Assembly (NCBI GenBank): GCA_963704505.1
Contig: OY969912.1
Span: forward strand, 1,302,001-1,366,000
Source of the DNA: VRUE01 sp963704505
Lineage (GTDB): Bacteria > Actinomycetota > Thermoleophilia > Solirubrobacterales > 70-9
DNA: 64,000 nt
Direction: 5' to 3'
The notes under the pieces are model-generated. The model made no database searches. It was not told the origin of the DNA and worked only from the letters and a program-made list of their open reading frames with translations. Each line of letters starts with the position of its first letter. The first letter of the stretch is position 1. A program made the position numbers and the translations under genes. This document shows, in pieces, positions 51,305 through 60,396 of this stretch.

Positions 51305-52903
51305 ATGTCCAAGACCCAGTCCAACAGCCCAGGCATCGCGTTGAACTTCGCACGCAGGACGGCTGCGGCCCTCGCCGCAATCGCCGTTGTCGCCTTCCCG
51401 TCGGTGGCCGCGGCCCACGGCCGCGGCGGCGACAGCGATCACCGGTCGTCCCACGGCCACGCCACCCATCACCGCAGCCCGTTTCACCACCATCCCGGGC
51501 ACCCGTCAGGCCCGCCCTCGCACCAGGTCGACCCGCTTTCGGCGGGGCCGCTGCTGGCGAACGTGCGCCAGTACGCGAGCCTTCCCGACCACTACAGCGG
51601 CACTCCGAACGACTACTGGGAGCTCAATCAGATCGCCCAGCAGTTTCACGCGGACGGCCTCCAGGTCCACTCGCTGACCTACACGTTCCCGCGCTTCGAG
51701 CCGATCCGCGTCGCGCTGCGGACCGACTCGCGCTCGGTGTCATCGGCGGCACTCGCCCCGCTCCTCTACTCGGGGACGACCGGGTGGGACGGGGTCAAAG
51801 CGCCGCTGCTCGATGCGGCCGACGGCAGCTTCTCCGCGGCTGACGCGGCGGGCAAGATCGTCGTCGTCTCGGCCCTTGCCGGCGGCGCCATCGACCCCGC
51901 TATCGAGGCCGCGAAGGCGGCCGGTGCCGAGGGGCTCGTCTACGTGACCAAAGGCGTCGCGGACCTCCCGCGCAAGGAAGACGTCAACTCGCGCCTGGGC
52001 ACGGGAGATTTCCCCGTGCTGCTCGTGGGCAAGCAATCGGGGGCGGATGTGGTCGCCGATGCCGACGCGGGTGAGAGCGCCGACCTGACCCTGCAGGCTC
52101 GGACCGGCACCGCCCACGACTACGACGTCTGGGGCACGCTGCCGGGCACCGATCCGACCCGGAGGGTGATCGTCGGCACGCCGAGCTCGAGCTTCGTCCC
52201 CGCTGCCTCGGAGCGGGGCGGCGGCATCGCAATCCTGCTCGGCCTCGCCCGCCATTATGCGCTCGAGCCGCGCTCGCAGCGCCCGGAGACGCTGGTCTTC
52301 GTCGCCACCACCGGGCACGAAGTCGGCTTCCTCGGGCTGCAGGCGCTGATCGGGGCGACCGGCACCTGGTTCACCGGCGCGGACGCCTACGTCCACCTCG
52401 GCGCTTCGCTCGGTGCCCCGAAAGGAGTCGAGAACCCGGATGGGTCGATCACGATCACGCCGGGGGCCCCGGATCCGGGGCTGAAACTCCACTCCAGCGA
52501 GAACCCGCTGATCGAAGCGGGCCAGGCGGCGGCCTTCACCGCGGCCGGTCAGCCGCTGGCGAACCAGCCGCCCCACCTCGGCGGTGGCGGTGAGCAGGTG
52601 TACGCCTACGCCGAGGGCGTGCCGGTGATCTCGGCCAACGGCGGCAGCCTCTGGTTCCACACCGCCGCCGACCTGCCGGGCGTCGTCGACCCCGGGGTGC
52701 TGACCCGCCTCGCCGATGGCTATCGCGGCTCGGTCGACGCGCTCACGGCGCAGCCGGCCGGTGCGGTCCGCGCCGCCAACAGCGCCGCGGCCGGCTACGC
52801 GGTCGGGTTTGACCCGAATAGCCGCGCGCCGGGCAACCCGGTGTTCGACGACGGTGGATTCGGAGGCCCGCCGCCGGTCGTGGTCGGCCCCGGCCTCTGG
52901 TAG
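51305..52903 (+). CDS. Secreted M28-like peptidase-fold protein with altered metal ligands
   Basis: A 532-residue exported protein. GGAGG lies about 10 bases before ATG 51305. After a signal peptide ending VAAAHG comes a His-rich stretch (HGHATHHRSPFHHHPGHP). Then a PA-like inserted domain (AAGKIVVVSALAGGAIDPA) and an M28 aminopeptidase-like core follow. At the usual ligand positions the motifs read GTPSSSF, ASERGGGIAILLGLARHYA, ATTGHEVGFLGLQAL and VHLGASLG, instead of HxD, DNxSG, EE and D. This matches a divergent M28-like group. Whether it is catalytic is uncertain. Confidence 0.8.
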   Translation: MSKTQSNSPGIALNFARRTAAALAAIAVVAFPSVAAAHGRGGDSDHRSSHGHATHHRSPFHHHPGHPSGPPSHQVDPLSAGPLLANVRQYASLPDHYSGTPNDYWELNQIAQQFHADGLQVHSLTYTFPRFEPIRVALRTDSRSVSSAALAPLLYSGTTGWDGVKAPLLDAADGSFSAADAAGKIVVVSALAGGAIDPAIEAAKAAGAEGLVYVTKGVADLPRKEDVNSRLGTGDFPVLLVGKQSGADVVADADAGESADLTLQARTGTAHDYDVWGTLPGTDPTRRVIVGTPSSSFVPAASERGGGIAILLGLARHYALEPRSQRPETLVFVATTGHEVGFLGLQALIGATGTWFTGADAYVHLGASLGAPKGVENPDGSITITPGAPDPGLKLHSSENPLIEAGQAAAFTAAGQPLANQPPHLGGGGEQVYAYAEGVPVISANGGSLWFHTAADLPGVVDPGVLTRLADGYRGSVDALTAQPAGAVRAANSAAAGYAVGFDPNSRAPGNPVFDDGGFGGPPPVVVGPGLW

Positions 52904-52929
52904 GCCGCCACCGCGTCCCGACGCGAAAG

Positions 52930-52959
52930 GGCCCCGCATGGCGCGCGCCGTGCGGGGCC
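52930..52959. terminator. Shared hairpin terminator between convergent genes
   Basis: A perfect 9-base GC stem GGCCCCGCA (52930-52938) / TGCGGGGCC (52951-52959) with a 12-base loop that can itself pair. It is centred between the ends of the M28-like gene (plus) and the DUF3558-like gene (minus). There is no T-tract on either strand. Confidence 0.6.
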
Positions 52960-52977
52960 TCACGCGTTCTCGAACCT

Positions 52978-53508
52978 CTAAAGGTTCGGAAGCACCTTCC
53001 TGGCGACTTCTTCCTCGAGCGCCGTCGCCTGCTTTTCCTCGCTGGTCGCTGCGGATCCGCTGAACGACCCCGATTGGGCGAAGCCGGTCACGTTGATCCC
53101 GTAGCCCCCCTTGCGGGCGACCAGGCCACTGCTCGAGACGTACGCTTCGTCGCCGATGCCGTGGACCTTGGTCGACTTGAAGCCGGCTCCCGGAGCACCG
53201 AACTCGTTGATCGGCCCCCAGTCGCCGACGAGGATCGAGATCGAGCCGCCGCTCTTCCCCGTGTAGACGCACTGCGTCATCGAGGGATTGGGCTTCGCTT
53301 TGCGGGTCAGCTTCGACGGGCCGATGACCGAATTGGCGATCTGAGGCGTGAGGACCTTGCAGGCGTTGGGGGCTGAGGTGTCGCTCAGGCCACTGGAGCC
53401 GGTGCTCGCCCCACATCCCGTGACAGCCACCGCGGCACAGCCGAGCACGGCGACCCCGATCAGAACTCTTCCCCTGCGCAAATCAACCCGTCGTTTGCAG
53501 CTACCCAT
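52978..53508 (-). CDS. DUF3558-like lipoprotein
   Basis: A 176-residue lipoprotein. Signal peptide RVLIGVAVLGCAAVAVTGC with lipid-anchored Cys in VTGC. The mature part has the actinobacterial DUF3558-like pattern: ACKVLTPQIANSVIG, then a second Cys in MTQCVYTG, and GIGDEAYVSSSG. The two Cys probably form a disulphide. ATG 53508 is preceded by AGAGGGAG. Function unknown; related lipoproteins occur widely in mycobacteria. Divergent from the RTX/Ig-like gene. Confidence 0.8.
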   Translation of the reverse strand: MGSCKRRVDLRRGRVLIGVAVLGCAAVAVTGCGASTGSSGLSDTSAPNACKVLTPQIANSVIGPSKLTRKAKPNPSMTQCVYTGKSGGSISILVGDWGPINEFGAPGAGFKSTKVHGIGDEAYVSSSGLVARKGGYGINVTGFAQSGSFSGSAATSEEKQATALEEEVARKVLPNL

Positions 53509-53733
53509 CAGCGCTCCCTCTCTAGTCGGTGAACGATGTGGCCTCTGCAAGACGCCGGTAGGCGGTTTGCGCGGTCTCCCCAGGACCGCTGCACCCTAAC
53601 GTCGACATCTCCCGGAGCGCCGGTCCCAGGTTCGTCTTGCTGCTCGCCGTCGCAAACGCATCCGGCAAGGCCGTGGAAGAGCTCTTCCCGTTCTGAGCTC
53701 ATCAAATGCGGCGACTTGCGTCATGATTGGGCG

Positions 53734-55398
53734 ATGACGGGGCGTGGGGGTGTTTTCGGGACGATCGCGGTGCTCTTGGCAGCAGCGGTCCTCTTCGCCG
53801 TCGGCCCTGTGTCCTCCGCCATGGCTCGGGGCGGCGCGCCGAAGTGCACCATCCATGGAACGGCGGGACCGGATGTCCTGCGCGGCACCAAGGGCACCGA
53901 CGTGATCTGCGGTGGGGGCGGGGCGGACACGCTCTATGGCCGATCAGGTGACGATTCGATCTTCGGTGGGGCGGGCAACGACAAGCTCTACGGCGGACCG
54001 GGCAGTGACTTCGAGGACGGCGGCACCGGTGGCGACGTGTGCCACGGGCAGATCGGCGACAGCGAAGCGGTCGACTGTGCGGTGGTCGGCGCGACGCCCA
54101 GGGTGACCGAGCTGGATCCGGGCCCGCCCACCACGCCGACGGCGCCGGCCCCGACTTCCCCGACTTCGATTCCGCCCCCGTTTGGCCCGACCTGTGAAGA
54201 AATAGCCTGCACGCCGCCGTCGATTCCGCAGCCGCCGGCCGACGAAGCCGCTCCGGAACTCTTCATCCTGGGGCGTGGGCCGGAATTCATCGACACCTCG
54301 GAAGGGCCCGGAACCGTCACCTACTACCTGACGACCTGGGACGAAAGCTCCCTGAAGTCCGGCTCGATGCTGATCGAAGGGCCCGAAGGCGCCTGGCGCA
54401 CGATCGACTTTCCGGCAAGCGAAGACCACCTCGGCGAATACCAGCTGCCGGTCACCGTCCCCGCCTCGACCCCCTCCGGCCGCTACCGACTGGCGAGCAT
54501 CACGCTCGAAGACTCGGCGGGCAATTCGACCACCCTCGGCCGCAACCGCCTCGAAGCAGACGAAGCCGGAACGCCGACCGGGTTCGATCTCGACTTCGAC
54601 GTCTATGCCGGCCCCGACACCACCCCGCCCGTGCTCAAGGGGTTCTCGCTCTCGACGGACACGGTCGACACCAGTGCCGCTCCGGCGTCGGTCGACTTCA
54701 CGGTCGAAGCCACCGACGACCTGTCGGGGCTTGCGGCCGCGTCGCCCAGCTTTCGCCTGCCGGCAGCGGGCCCGCAGGGGAACACCTGGGCCCTCGGCGC
54801 CGGCTCGAGGCTCGCCGCCGGGACGATCTTCGACGGCACCTGGGGCGGGCAGGTCGACCTTCCGGAGGATGCCCGCCGGGGCGTGTACGCGGTCGAAGGG
54901 CTCGAACTCCGCGATCGCGCCGGCAACTCCGTCACCTACGAACGCTCGGAACTCGAAGCGATGGGCCTTCCCCTTCAGTTCACACAGGAGGGCGCCGGCG
55001 ACTCAGTCGGTCCGCAGATCCTCGACTTCAAGATCGACCCGCGGACGATCAGCACGGCCAACGGCGAGCGCAGCTTCAAGGTGAGGATGCATGTGAAGGA
55101 CGACCTCAGCGGATTCGGCGGGTGGCCCGACAAAAGCTTCAGCGATCTCGCGTTCAGCTTCGACGTGCCCGGTGACCCGCAGCAGTTCGAGACGAGCGGC
55201 CGCGGGGCCGAACTGGTCTCCGGTACCGACCTGGATGGCGTATGGGTGCTCGAAAGGGAACTGCCGAGCAATGCCCCCCTCGGCGAATACCCGGTGATCT
55301 CCGTCTCGGCCATCGACCGGGCGGGTAATCAGACCCTGATCAAGGGCCCCGAGCTCGCTGCAGAGCCCTGGGACCTGAGCTTCGAAAACCTGCCCTAG
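53734..55398 (+). CDS. Secreted RTX-repeat plus immunoglobulin-like protein
   Basis: A 554-residue exported protein. Signal peptide GGVFGTIAVLLAAAVLFAVGP ends near residue 32. RTX-type GGxGxD repeats occupy about residues 38-105 (GRSGDDSIFGGAGNDKLYGG) and carry Cys in DVICGGGG. A Pro/Thr-rich linker (TTPTAPAPTSPTS) leads to about 350 residues of repeated Ig/FN3-like beta domains with recurring Asp-Arg-Ala-Gly-Asn strands (ELRDRAGNSVTY; AIDRAGNQTLI). It is probably a calcium-stabilised surface protein. ATG 53734 was chosen because it begins the signal peptide; the frame is open upstream to 53536. Confidence 0.83.
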   Translation: MTGRGGVFGTIAVLLAAAVLFAVGPVSSAMARGGAPKCTIHGTAGPDVLRGTKGTDVICGGGGADTLYGRSGDDSIFGGAGNDKLYGGPGSDFEDGGTGGDVCHGQIGDSEAVDCAVVGATPRVTELDPGPPTTPTAPAPTSPTSIPPPFGPTCEEIACTPPSIPQPPADEAAPELFILGRGPEFIDTSEGPGTVTYYLTTWDESSLKSGSMLIEGPEGAWRTIDFPASEDHLGEYQLPVTVPASTPSGRYRLASITLEDSAGNSTTLGRNRLEADEAGTPTGFDLDFDVYAGPDTTPPVLKGFSLSTDTVDTSAAPASVDFTVEATDDLSGLAAASPSFRLPAAGPQGNTWALGAGSRLAAGTIFDGTWGGQVDLPEDARRGVYAVEGLELRDRAGNSVTYERSELEAMGLPLQFTQEGAGDSVGPQILDFKIDPRTISTANGERSFKVRMHVKDDLSGFGGWPDKSFSDLAFSFDVPGDPQQFETSGRGAELVSGTDLDGVWVLERELPSNAPLGEYPVISVSAIDRAGNQTLIKGPELAAEPWDLSFENLP

Positions 55399-55440
55399 AG
55401 CTGCGCCCATAGCGAGCACAGCGACCGAGACTGCGCAGCG

Positions 55441-55446
55441 TAGGAT
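55441..55446 (+). promoter_or_regulatory. -10-like element for a leaderless transcript
   Basis: TAGGAT ends six bases before ATG 55453, the same hexamer and spacing as at 24708-24713. No Shine-Dalgarno sequence is present between it and the ATG. Confidence 0.45.
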
Positions 55447-55452
55447 CGATCG

Positions 55453-56388
55453 ATGGAGCTCAGGCTGGCCGCTCATCTTCCGCTGGTCCAGTTTGACTCC
55501 ACCCCGATCACCCGCGAGCGGATCCTCGAGACGGCCGCCGCCGCCGAGGCGCTCGGTTTCTGGGGGATCGCCGCCAACGACCACCTGATCTTCTCGCGCC
55601 CCTGGATCGACGGGCCGACGGCGCTTGCGATGGCGATCCCCTTCTCGGGTGAGATGAAGGTCTGCACGACGATTGCGCTGCCGACCGTCAGGGGACCGAT
55701 GCCGCTGGCGAAGACCCTGACTTCACTCGACGCCCTCGCCGACGGCCGCCTCATCGCGGGTCTCGGCCCCGGCTCATCGTCACGGGACTACGAGGCGGTC
55801 GGGGTCCCGTTCGACGAGCGCTGGCCGCGCTTCGAGGAGGCGACTCAAATGCTGCGGCGGATCTTCGCCGGCGGGGAGCCGCTCGACGGTGCCTACTACT
55901 CCGCCGCCGGGGTCTCTGCCGAGTTGCAGCCGCGTTCTCGGGCACCGGTCCCGATCTGGATCGGCAGCTGGGGATCGGAGGCAGGCCTGCGCCGGGTCGC
56001 CCGCCTCGCCGACGGCTGGCTGGCCTCCGGCTACAACACGACGCCGGAGGAGTTCGGCAATGCCCGAATGAGGCTTGAGCTCGAGTTAGAGGGCCAGGGC
56101 AAATCAGCCGCAGACTTCCCCAACGGCCTGGCGACGATGTGGCTGTGGATAACGGAGGAGCGCAGCGAGGCGGAGTCGGTCCTCGCCGACCTGCTCGGCC
56201 CTGCCGTGAAGCGCGAGCCGGACTATCTGCGGCCGCGTGTCTGCGTCGGCTCGGCCGAGCATTGCGCCGACCTTCTGCGCCGCTACGCGCAAAAGGGGCT
56301 CGAGACGGTCTTCCTCTGGCCGCTCGGCGAAGAGGCCAGGCAGCTCGAGCTCGTCGCGGAGAAGGTCATGCCCGCGCTGCGGGAATGA
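55453..56388 (+). CDS. Luciferase-like (LLM class) flavin oxidoreductase, probably F420-dependent
   Basis: A 311-residue cytosolic TIM-barrel oxidoreductase of the bacterial-luciferase superfamily. Conserved blocks: AAEALGFWGIAANDHLIF, TIALPTVRGPMPLAKTL, GRLIAGLGPGSSSRDYEAVG, RWPRFEEATQMLRRIF and VPIWIGSWG. In actinobacteria this class mostly uses cofactor F420, but FMN use cannot be excluded from sequence. The substrate is unknown. It stands between two secreted-protein regions and has a leaderless-type promoter rather than a ribosome site. Confidence 0.92.
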   Translation: MELRLAAHLPLVQFDSTPITRERILETAAAAEALGFWGIAANDHLIFSRPWIDGPTALAMAIPFSGEMKVCTTIALPTVRGPMPLAKTLTSLDALADGRLIAGLGPGSSSRDYEAVGVPFDERWPRFEEATQMLRRIFAGGEPLDGAYYSAAGVSAELQPRSRAPVPIWIGSWGSEAGLRRVARLADGWLASGYNTTPEEFGNARMRLELELEGQGKSAADFPNGLATMWLWITEERSEAESVLADLLGPAVKREPDYLRPRVCVGSAEHCADLLRRYAQKGLETVFLWPLGEEARQLELVAEKVMPALRE

Positions 56389-56737
56389 CCGGTCCAGCCG
56401 GCGCTGCCACTTGGCCGATGGCGCTCTGCAGAGCCATTTCCGGCCCGGAATCGAAGACTCTACGAAGGGCACCGCAGAACTCTCGAACTAATTCCGTGGC
56501 GCCTGCGCTCGCTGAGGGCCATGCTGCTCTTTGCTCGCTTGGGTAGCGGGCGTGTTTCAATTCACTGACCGGGCAGGGGCCCTTCGATCTCCCTCGCATT
56601 GACGGAGATCCGGGGAGATGACCGGTCTGACCGAGGAGGGATCAGTGAGCGCATCGCCGAGGGGACGCTTCGCCGCCACTCGCGCTGCTCAAAAGCCCTC
56701 CGTCGCCGTGAGCAACGGCAGCAAAGGAGACACACGA
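56389..56737 (+). promoter_or_regulatory. Upstream region of the second A/B block
   Basis: No complete gene seen. It contains a perfect 7-base inverted repeat GATCTCC (56586-56592) / GGAGATC (56604-56610). Two ribosome-site/start pairs in frame with the A1' gene are present: GGAGG (56635-56639) before GTG 56645, and GGAG (56726-56729) before GTG 56738. Confidence 0.4.
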
Positions 56738-59700
56738 GTGACGCATCGAGCGATGGCAACGTCCGCGGGTTCTACCGAGGGCTCCGGCAACAGCCGTGGC
56801 CTGCTCCGCCGTGCCTTCGCCACCCGTGCTGCTTCGGGCGATTCCAAAGGGAGTGGTGCGCCCTCGCATCGTGGGGCTCTATTCGCCCTGTTCCTCGCCT
56901 CGGCGATCGCGGCCTTCGCTTTCGGCGCCTCATCGGCGTTGGCAGCGACGCCGGAAATCAAAATCGATCCGACCGTCACCGCCAACTTCACCAACGTCGA
57001 ATTCTCAGGTGAAGTCGATCCCAAAGGCGATCCCGTCGTCTGGTTCGACCAGATCTCCACCGACGGAGGCACCAACTGGCGAGAAGCATACGAATTCGGA
57101 GAAGGCTCATCAGGGACCATAGAAGAATCCGAAGCAAACGTGCCGCGAGCACTCACGAACCTCGTCCAGAAGGGTTTGAGGCCCGGCACGACCTATCAGG
57201 TGCGGCTCGCAGTCGCCGACTTCACCACCGGAGAATTCATTGTGAGTCCAGGTGTCGAATTCACGACCAAAGCTCCCGTCGCTCCGAGCGTCACCGTCGC
57301 TCCGGTCACGGCAATCACCATCAACTCGGCCCACCTCGCCGGCACGGTCAACGCAAGCGCCCCGGCCGGGGCGCTGACCGCCGAACAGGAAGAAGCCTAC
57401 GAAACCAAATGGCAACTCGAATGTGATCCGGGCTGCCCCGGAGCCCCGAGCGGCGTCATCAAATTCGGCGACGCGGGATTCAGAGCTGCCGAAGCCGGAC
57501 TGCCCGTCGCGTTCGACGCCGCAGGCTTGGAAACCAACACCACCTACCAGGTGAGACTGGTAGCTACCAATGGCAATGGCAGCACGCGAATCCTCGCTGA
57601 ACGATCCTTCTCAACTTTGCCGGCGGCGCCGTCGGTCAAATCTACCGCCGGTGCTCCCGACGGGCAGGGCGGCTACGTCATCGAAGGGATCGTCAACCCG
57701 CTCGGTTCGAGTATCACCGATTGCCACTTCGAATACGGCCCGACGGCGAACTACGTCTTCCAGGCGCCCTGCTCGCCGACCCCGATCGGTCGCGACGAGG
57801 TGCAGGAAGTCGAAGTCGTCGGGGGGGGTTGCGGCACTGGCCGGTGCGGCATCATCGAAGGTCAGTTCAAGCTCACCTATCTGAGTCAGAAGACCGGCGA
57901 TTTGCCCTATAACGCCACTCCTGCCGAAGTTGAAGCCGCTCTCCAGGGACTTCCCGCGATTGGTACGGGTAACGTCACCGTGACGGGGAAACCGAGCTTC
58001 TACCGCATTGACTTTAAGGGCGACCTTGCCCAAACGAACGTGGCGCAGATCGGAGGCGAAAGCGGAACTGATCCGCTCGGATCGGACCCCAGTCAGGGCG
58101 GAGGCCCCGTCGGTTTCGTTATTGGCTCCACCCCTGTACAAGGCGGCAACAACAAACCGATCGTCGTCGAAGCGCACCTGACCGGCCTCACGCCCGGAGC
58201 CACCTACCACTTCCAGCTGGTGGCCACCAGCGCCGTCGACACAAGTACGAGCGGCGACCGGATCTTCGTCCCCACCCAAGACCCACTTCAGCCGCCCTGC
58301 CCGAACGAAACCGTCCGCCGCGAAAACAACTCGCTGGCGCTGCCGGAATGCCGCGCCTACGAGCAGGTCAGCCCCGCCCTCAAGGCTGGCTATAAAGCCG
58401 ACTTCTACGGCTTCCTCGGAGGCAGCTCAGTGCTCTACCATAGTGCCGCCGGCAACATCGCGAATTCCGGACAGGGAAGCCTCGCCAACAGCTACGTTGC
58501 GAATCGTACGTCCGGTGGCTGGGAAACGATTCCCAACCTGAACCCCGCAGGAACGCTTAATGCTGGCCCAGAAGCGCTCCCCGAAGGGTCCGGCGGGCTC
58601 CCTTTGCTCTTTTCGGAAGAACTTCAGACCTCGTTGTGGTTTGCGGGCCCCGGGCGTCAGTTGCCCGAAGAATCGGATTCCTATCTACGCGGGCGTGACG
58701 GCCGCTTCACCTTGATCGGCACCCCTACGCCTGCTGGGGCAGGCCAGCTCATCGGCGGCTCTGCCGATCTGTCCCACGTTGTGTACGGCGGTGTGCTCGG
58801 TCAGCCCGGCCTGTTCGAGTTCGTCGGTACCGGCCACGCCGCTCCGCGCCGGGTGGATCTCGATAACTCGGGGCAGCCGATCTCCGAATGCGAAGGGGGT
58901 CCCATTGCGGGGAGCGCCCTTGCGGGCGCCGAAGGCAAGGCGGTGTCGAATGATGGTCGGACGATCATTTTCGTCGCGGTCGGCGGGTGCGCCGAAGGGC
59001 CACCCGCTGACGAGGTCTGGGCTCGGGTCGACGGGACCACCAGCTACGAGGCCTCGGAATCGCATTGCACCCGGGTCGACTGCAACGCCCCGGCTCCCGC
59101 GCGCTTCGCCGGCGCAGCCCGCGACGGTTCGAGCGTCTTCTTCACCACCAGGCAGCAGTTGCTGAACAGCGACACCGATAACGCCGTAGACCTCTACGTC
59201 TACCACCTGCCGACGGCGTCGGACCCGAATCCATCTCCGGCTCTGACCGAGGTATCCGGCACCGGGCCTGGAGCCAATACCGAAGAAGGCGTGGCCACGG
59301 TTGCCAAACCGAATACGGGCCTACAGACCCCGAGCCGTTCGACCGCCGAAGGTGTGACTGTCTCCGCTGACGGGACGACCGTCATGTTCGTCTCACCCGC
59401 CGTCCTCGCCGGCAGCGATGACGCGTTCGAAGAACCGGCGCATCAAGGGGACAACAACCTCTACGTCTGGCGGAGTGACGCTTCACATCCCGGAGGCCAG
59501 GTGAGGTTCGTTGGACGATTGATCAACAACGACCTCGCCGCTGCATACGGCGGCAGGGGCATAGATTATTCTCACGAATCAGAAATGACTCCAGACGGTC
59601 GTTACGTGGTGCTCAACACCGCCAGCCCGTTGGTGCCGACCGACACCGATACCGGATACGACGTCTATCGGTACGACACCGAATCCGGAGGGTTGACCCG

Positions 59701-60343
59701 GATGTCGACCGGGCCGCTTGGCACCGGCGGCAACGCTGACGGATTCGGCGCTTACGTCTCTTCGAGAACGAGAGAATACGGCTATCTCGGCGCGGACCCT
59801 GGACCGTCCCAGATCTCCATCTCGGACGACGGACAGGCGGTTGTCTTCGCCACCACCGAGGGCCTGGTGCCCCGCGACGGCAACGGCACCAATGACATCT
59901 ACCTCTGGAATGGCGGCCGCGTGTCGTTGATCTCCAGCGGGGCCTCCGGAAACAATGTCGGCGAATTTGAATTCGCGATCGACGCCTCGGGCCAGGACAT
60001 CTACTTCACCACCGGGGAACCGCTCAGTCCTGGTGACGGGGATGCCGTCAGGGATGTCTACGACGCGCGGGTCGGCGGCGGCTTCAGCGCTGCGACTGTC
60101 GCTGCGGGCTGTACTGGCGAAGCATGCCAGCCGGCTGGTCCCGGGCCGCCTTCCTCGCCGAACCCGGCAACGGGCCAGGCGCGGGCTCCGGAATCACCGC
60201 CCAAGGCTCCGCCCAAGAAGAGTTGTCCTAAGGGCAAGGTTCTGAAGAAGGGCAAGTGCGTCAAGCAGCACAAGAAGCAAGCCAAGCACCACAAGAAGCA
60301 CAAAGGCAAGCGAGGCGCCAAGAAGGCCGGGGGTGCCAAGTGA
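56738..60343 (+). CDS. Type A secreted protein A1' (paralogue of A1)
   Basis: An exported protein of about 1201 residues, collinear with A1. I chose GTG 56738 because GGAG lies 8 bases upstream; GTG 56645 is a real alternative. A long basic/Ser-rich leader precedes the signal helix (ALFALFLASAIAAFAFG). It has FN3-like domains, then the inserted module (VEAALQGLPAIGTGNVTVTG), then a further FN3 segment and CPNE...LPECRAYEQVSP (near residue 520). The propeller closes at DVYDARVGGGF (about 1107) and CTGEAC. The tail is extremely Lys-rich (CPKGKVLKKGKCVKQHKKQ). A coding run of eight G lies at 57821-57828. Confidence 0.84.
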   Translation: MTHRAMATSAGSTEGSGNSRGLLRRAFATRAASGDSKGSGAPSHRGALFALFLASAIAAFAFGASSALAATPEIKIDPTVTANFTNVEFSGEVDPKGDPVVWFDQISTDGGTNWREAYEFGEGSSGTIEESEANVPRALTNLVQKGLRPGTTYQVRLAVADFTTGEFIVSPGVEFTTKAPVAPSVTVAPVTAITINSAHLAGTVNASAPAGALTAEQEEAYETKWQLECDPGCPGAPSGVIKFGDAGFRAAEAGLPVAFDAAGLETNTTYQVRLVATNGNGSTRILAERSFSTLPAAPSVKSTAGAPDGQGGYVIEGIVNPLGSSITDCHFEYGPTANYVFQAPCSPTPIGRDEVQEVEVVGGGCGTGRCGIIEGQFKLTYLSQKTGDLPYNATPAEVEAALQGLPAIGTGNVTVTGKPSFYRIDFKGDLAQTNVAQIGGESGTDPLGSDPSQGGGPVGFVIGSTPVQGGNNKPIVVEAHLTGLTPGATYHFQLVATSAVDTSTSGDRIFVPTQDPLQPPCPNETVRRENNSLALPECRAYEQVSPALKAGYKADFYGFLGGSSVLYHSAAGNIANSGQGSLANSYVANRTSGGWETIPNLNPAGTLNAGPEALPEGSGGLPLLFSEELQTSLWFAGPGRQLPEESDSYLRGRDGRFTLIGTPTPAGAGQLIGGSADLSHVVYGGVLGQPGLFEFVGTGHAAPRRVDLDNSGQPISECEGGPIAGSALAGAEGKAVSNDGRTIIFVAVGGCAEGPPADEVWARVDGTTSYEASESHCTRVDCNAPAPARFAGAARDGSSVFFTTRQQLLNSDTDNAVDLYVYHLPTASDPNPSPALTEVSGTGPGANTEEGVATVAKPNTGLQTPSRSTAEGVTVSADGTTVMFVSPAVLAGSDDAFEEPAHQGDNNLYVWRSDASHPGGQVRFVGRLINNDLAAAYGGRGIDYSHESEMTPDGRYVVLNTASPLVPTDTDTGYDVYRYDTESGGLTRMSTGPLGTGGNADGFGAYVSSRTREYGYLGADPGPSQISISDDGQAVVFATTEGLVPRDGNGTNDIYLWNGGRVSLISSGASGNNVGEFEFAIDASGQDIYFTTGEPLSPGDGDAVRDVYDARVGGGFSAATVAAGCTGEACQPAGPGPPSSPNPATGQARAPESPPKAPPKKSCPKGKVLKKGKCVKQHKKQAKHHKKHKGKRGAKKAGGAK

Positions 60344-60396
60344 TCGCCCCCGACCGCACTCGAGCCCGCACCGCCAAGCGCAAGGAGAACGCAACC

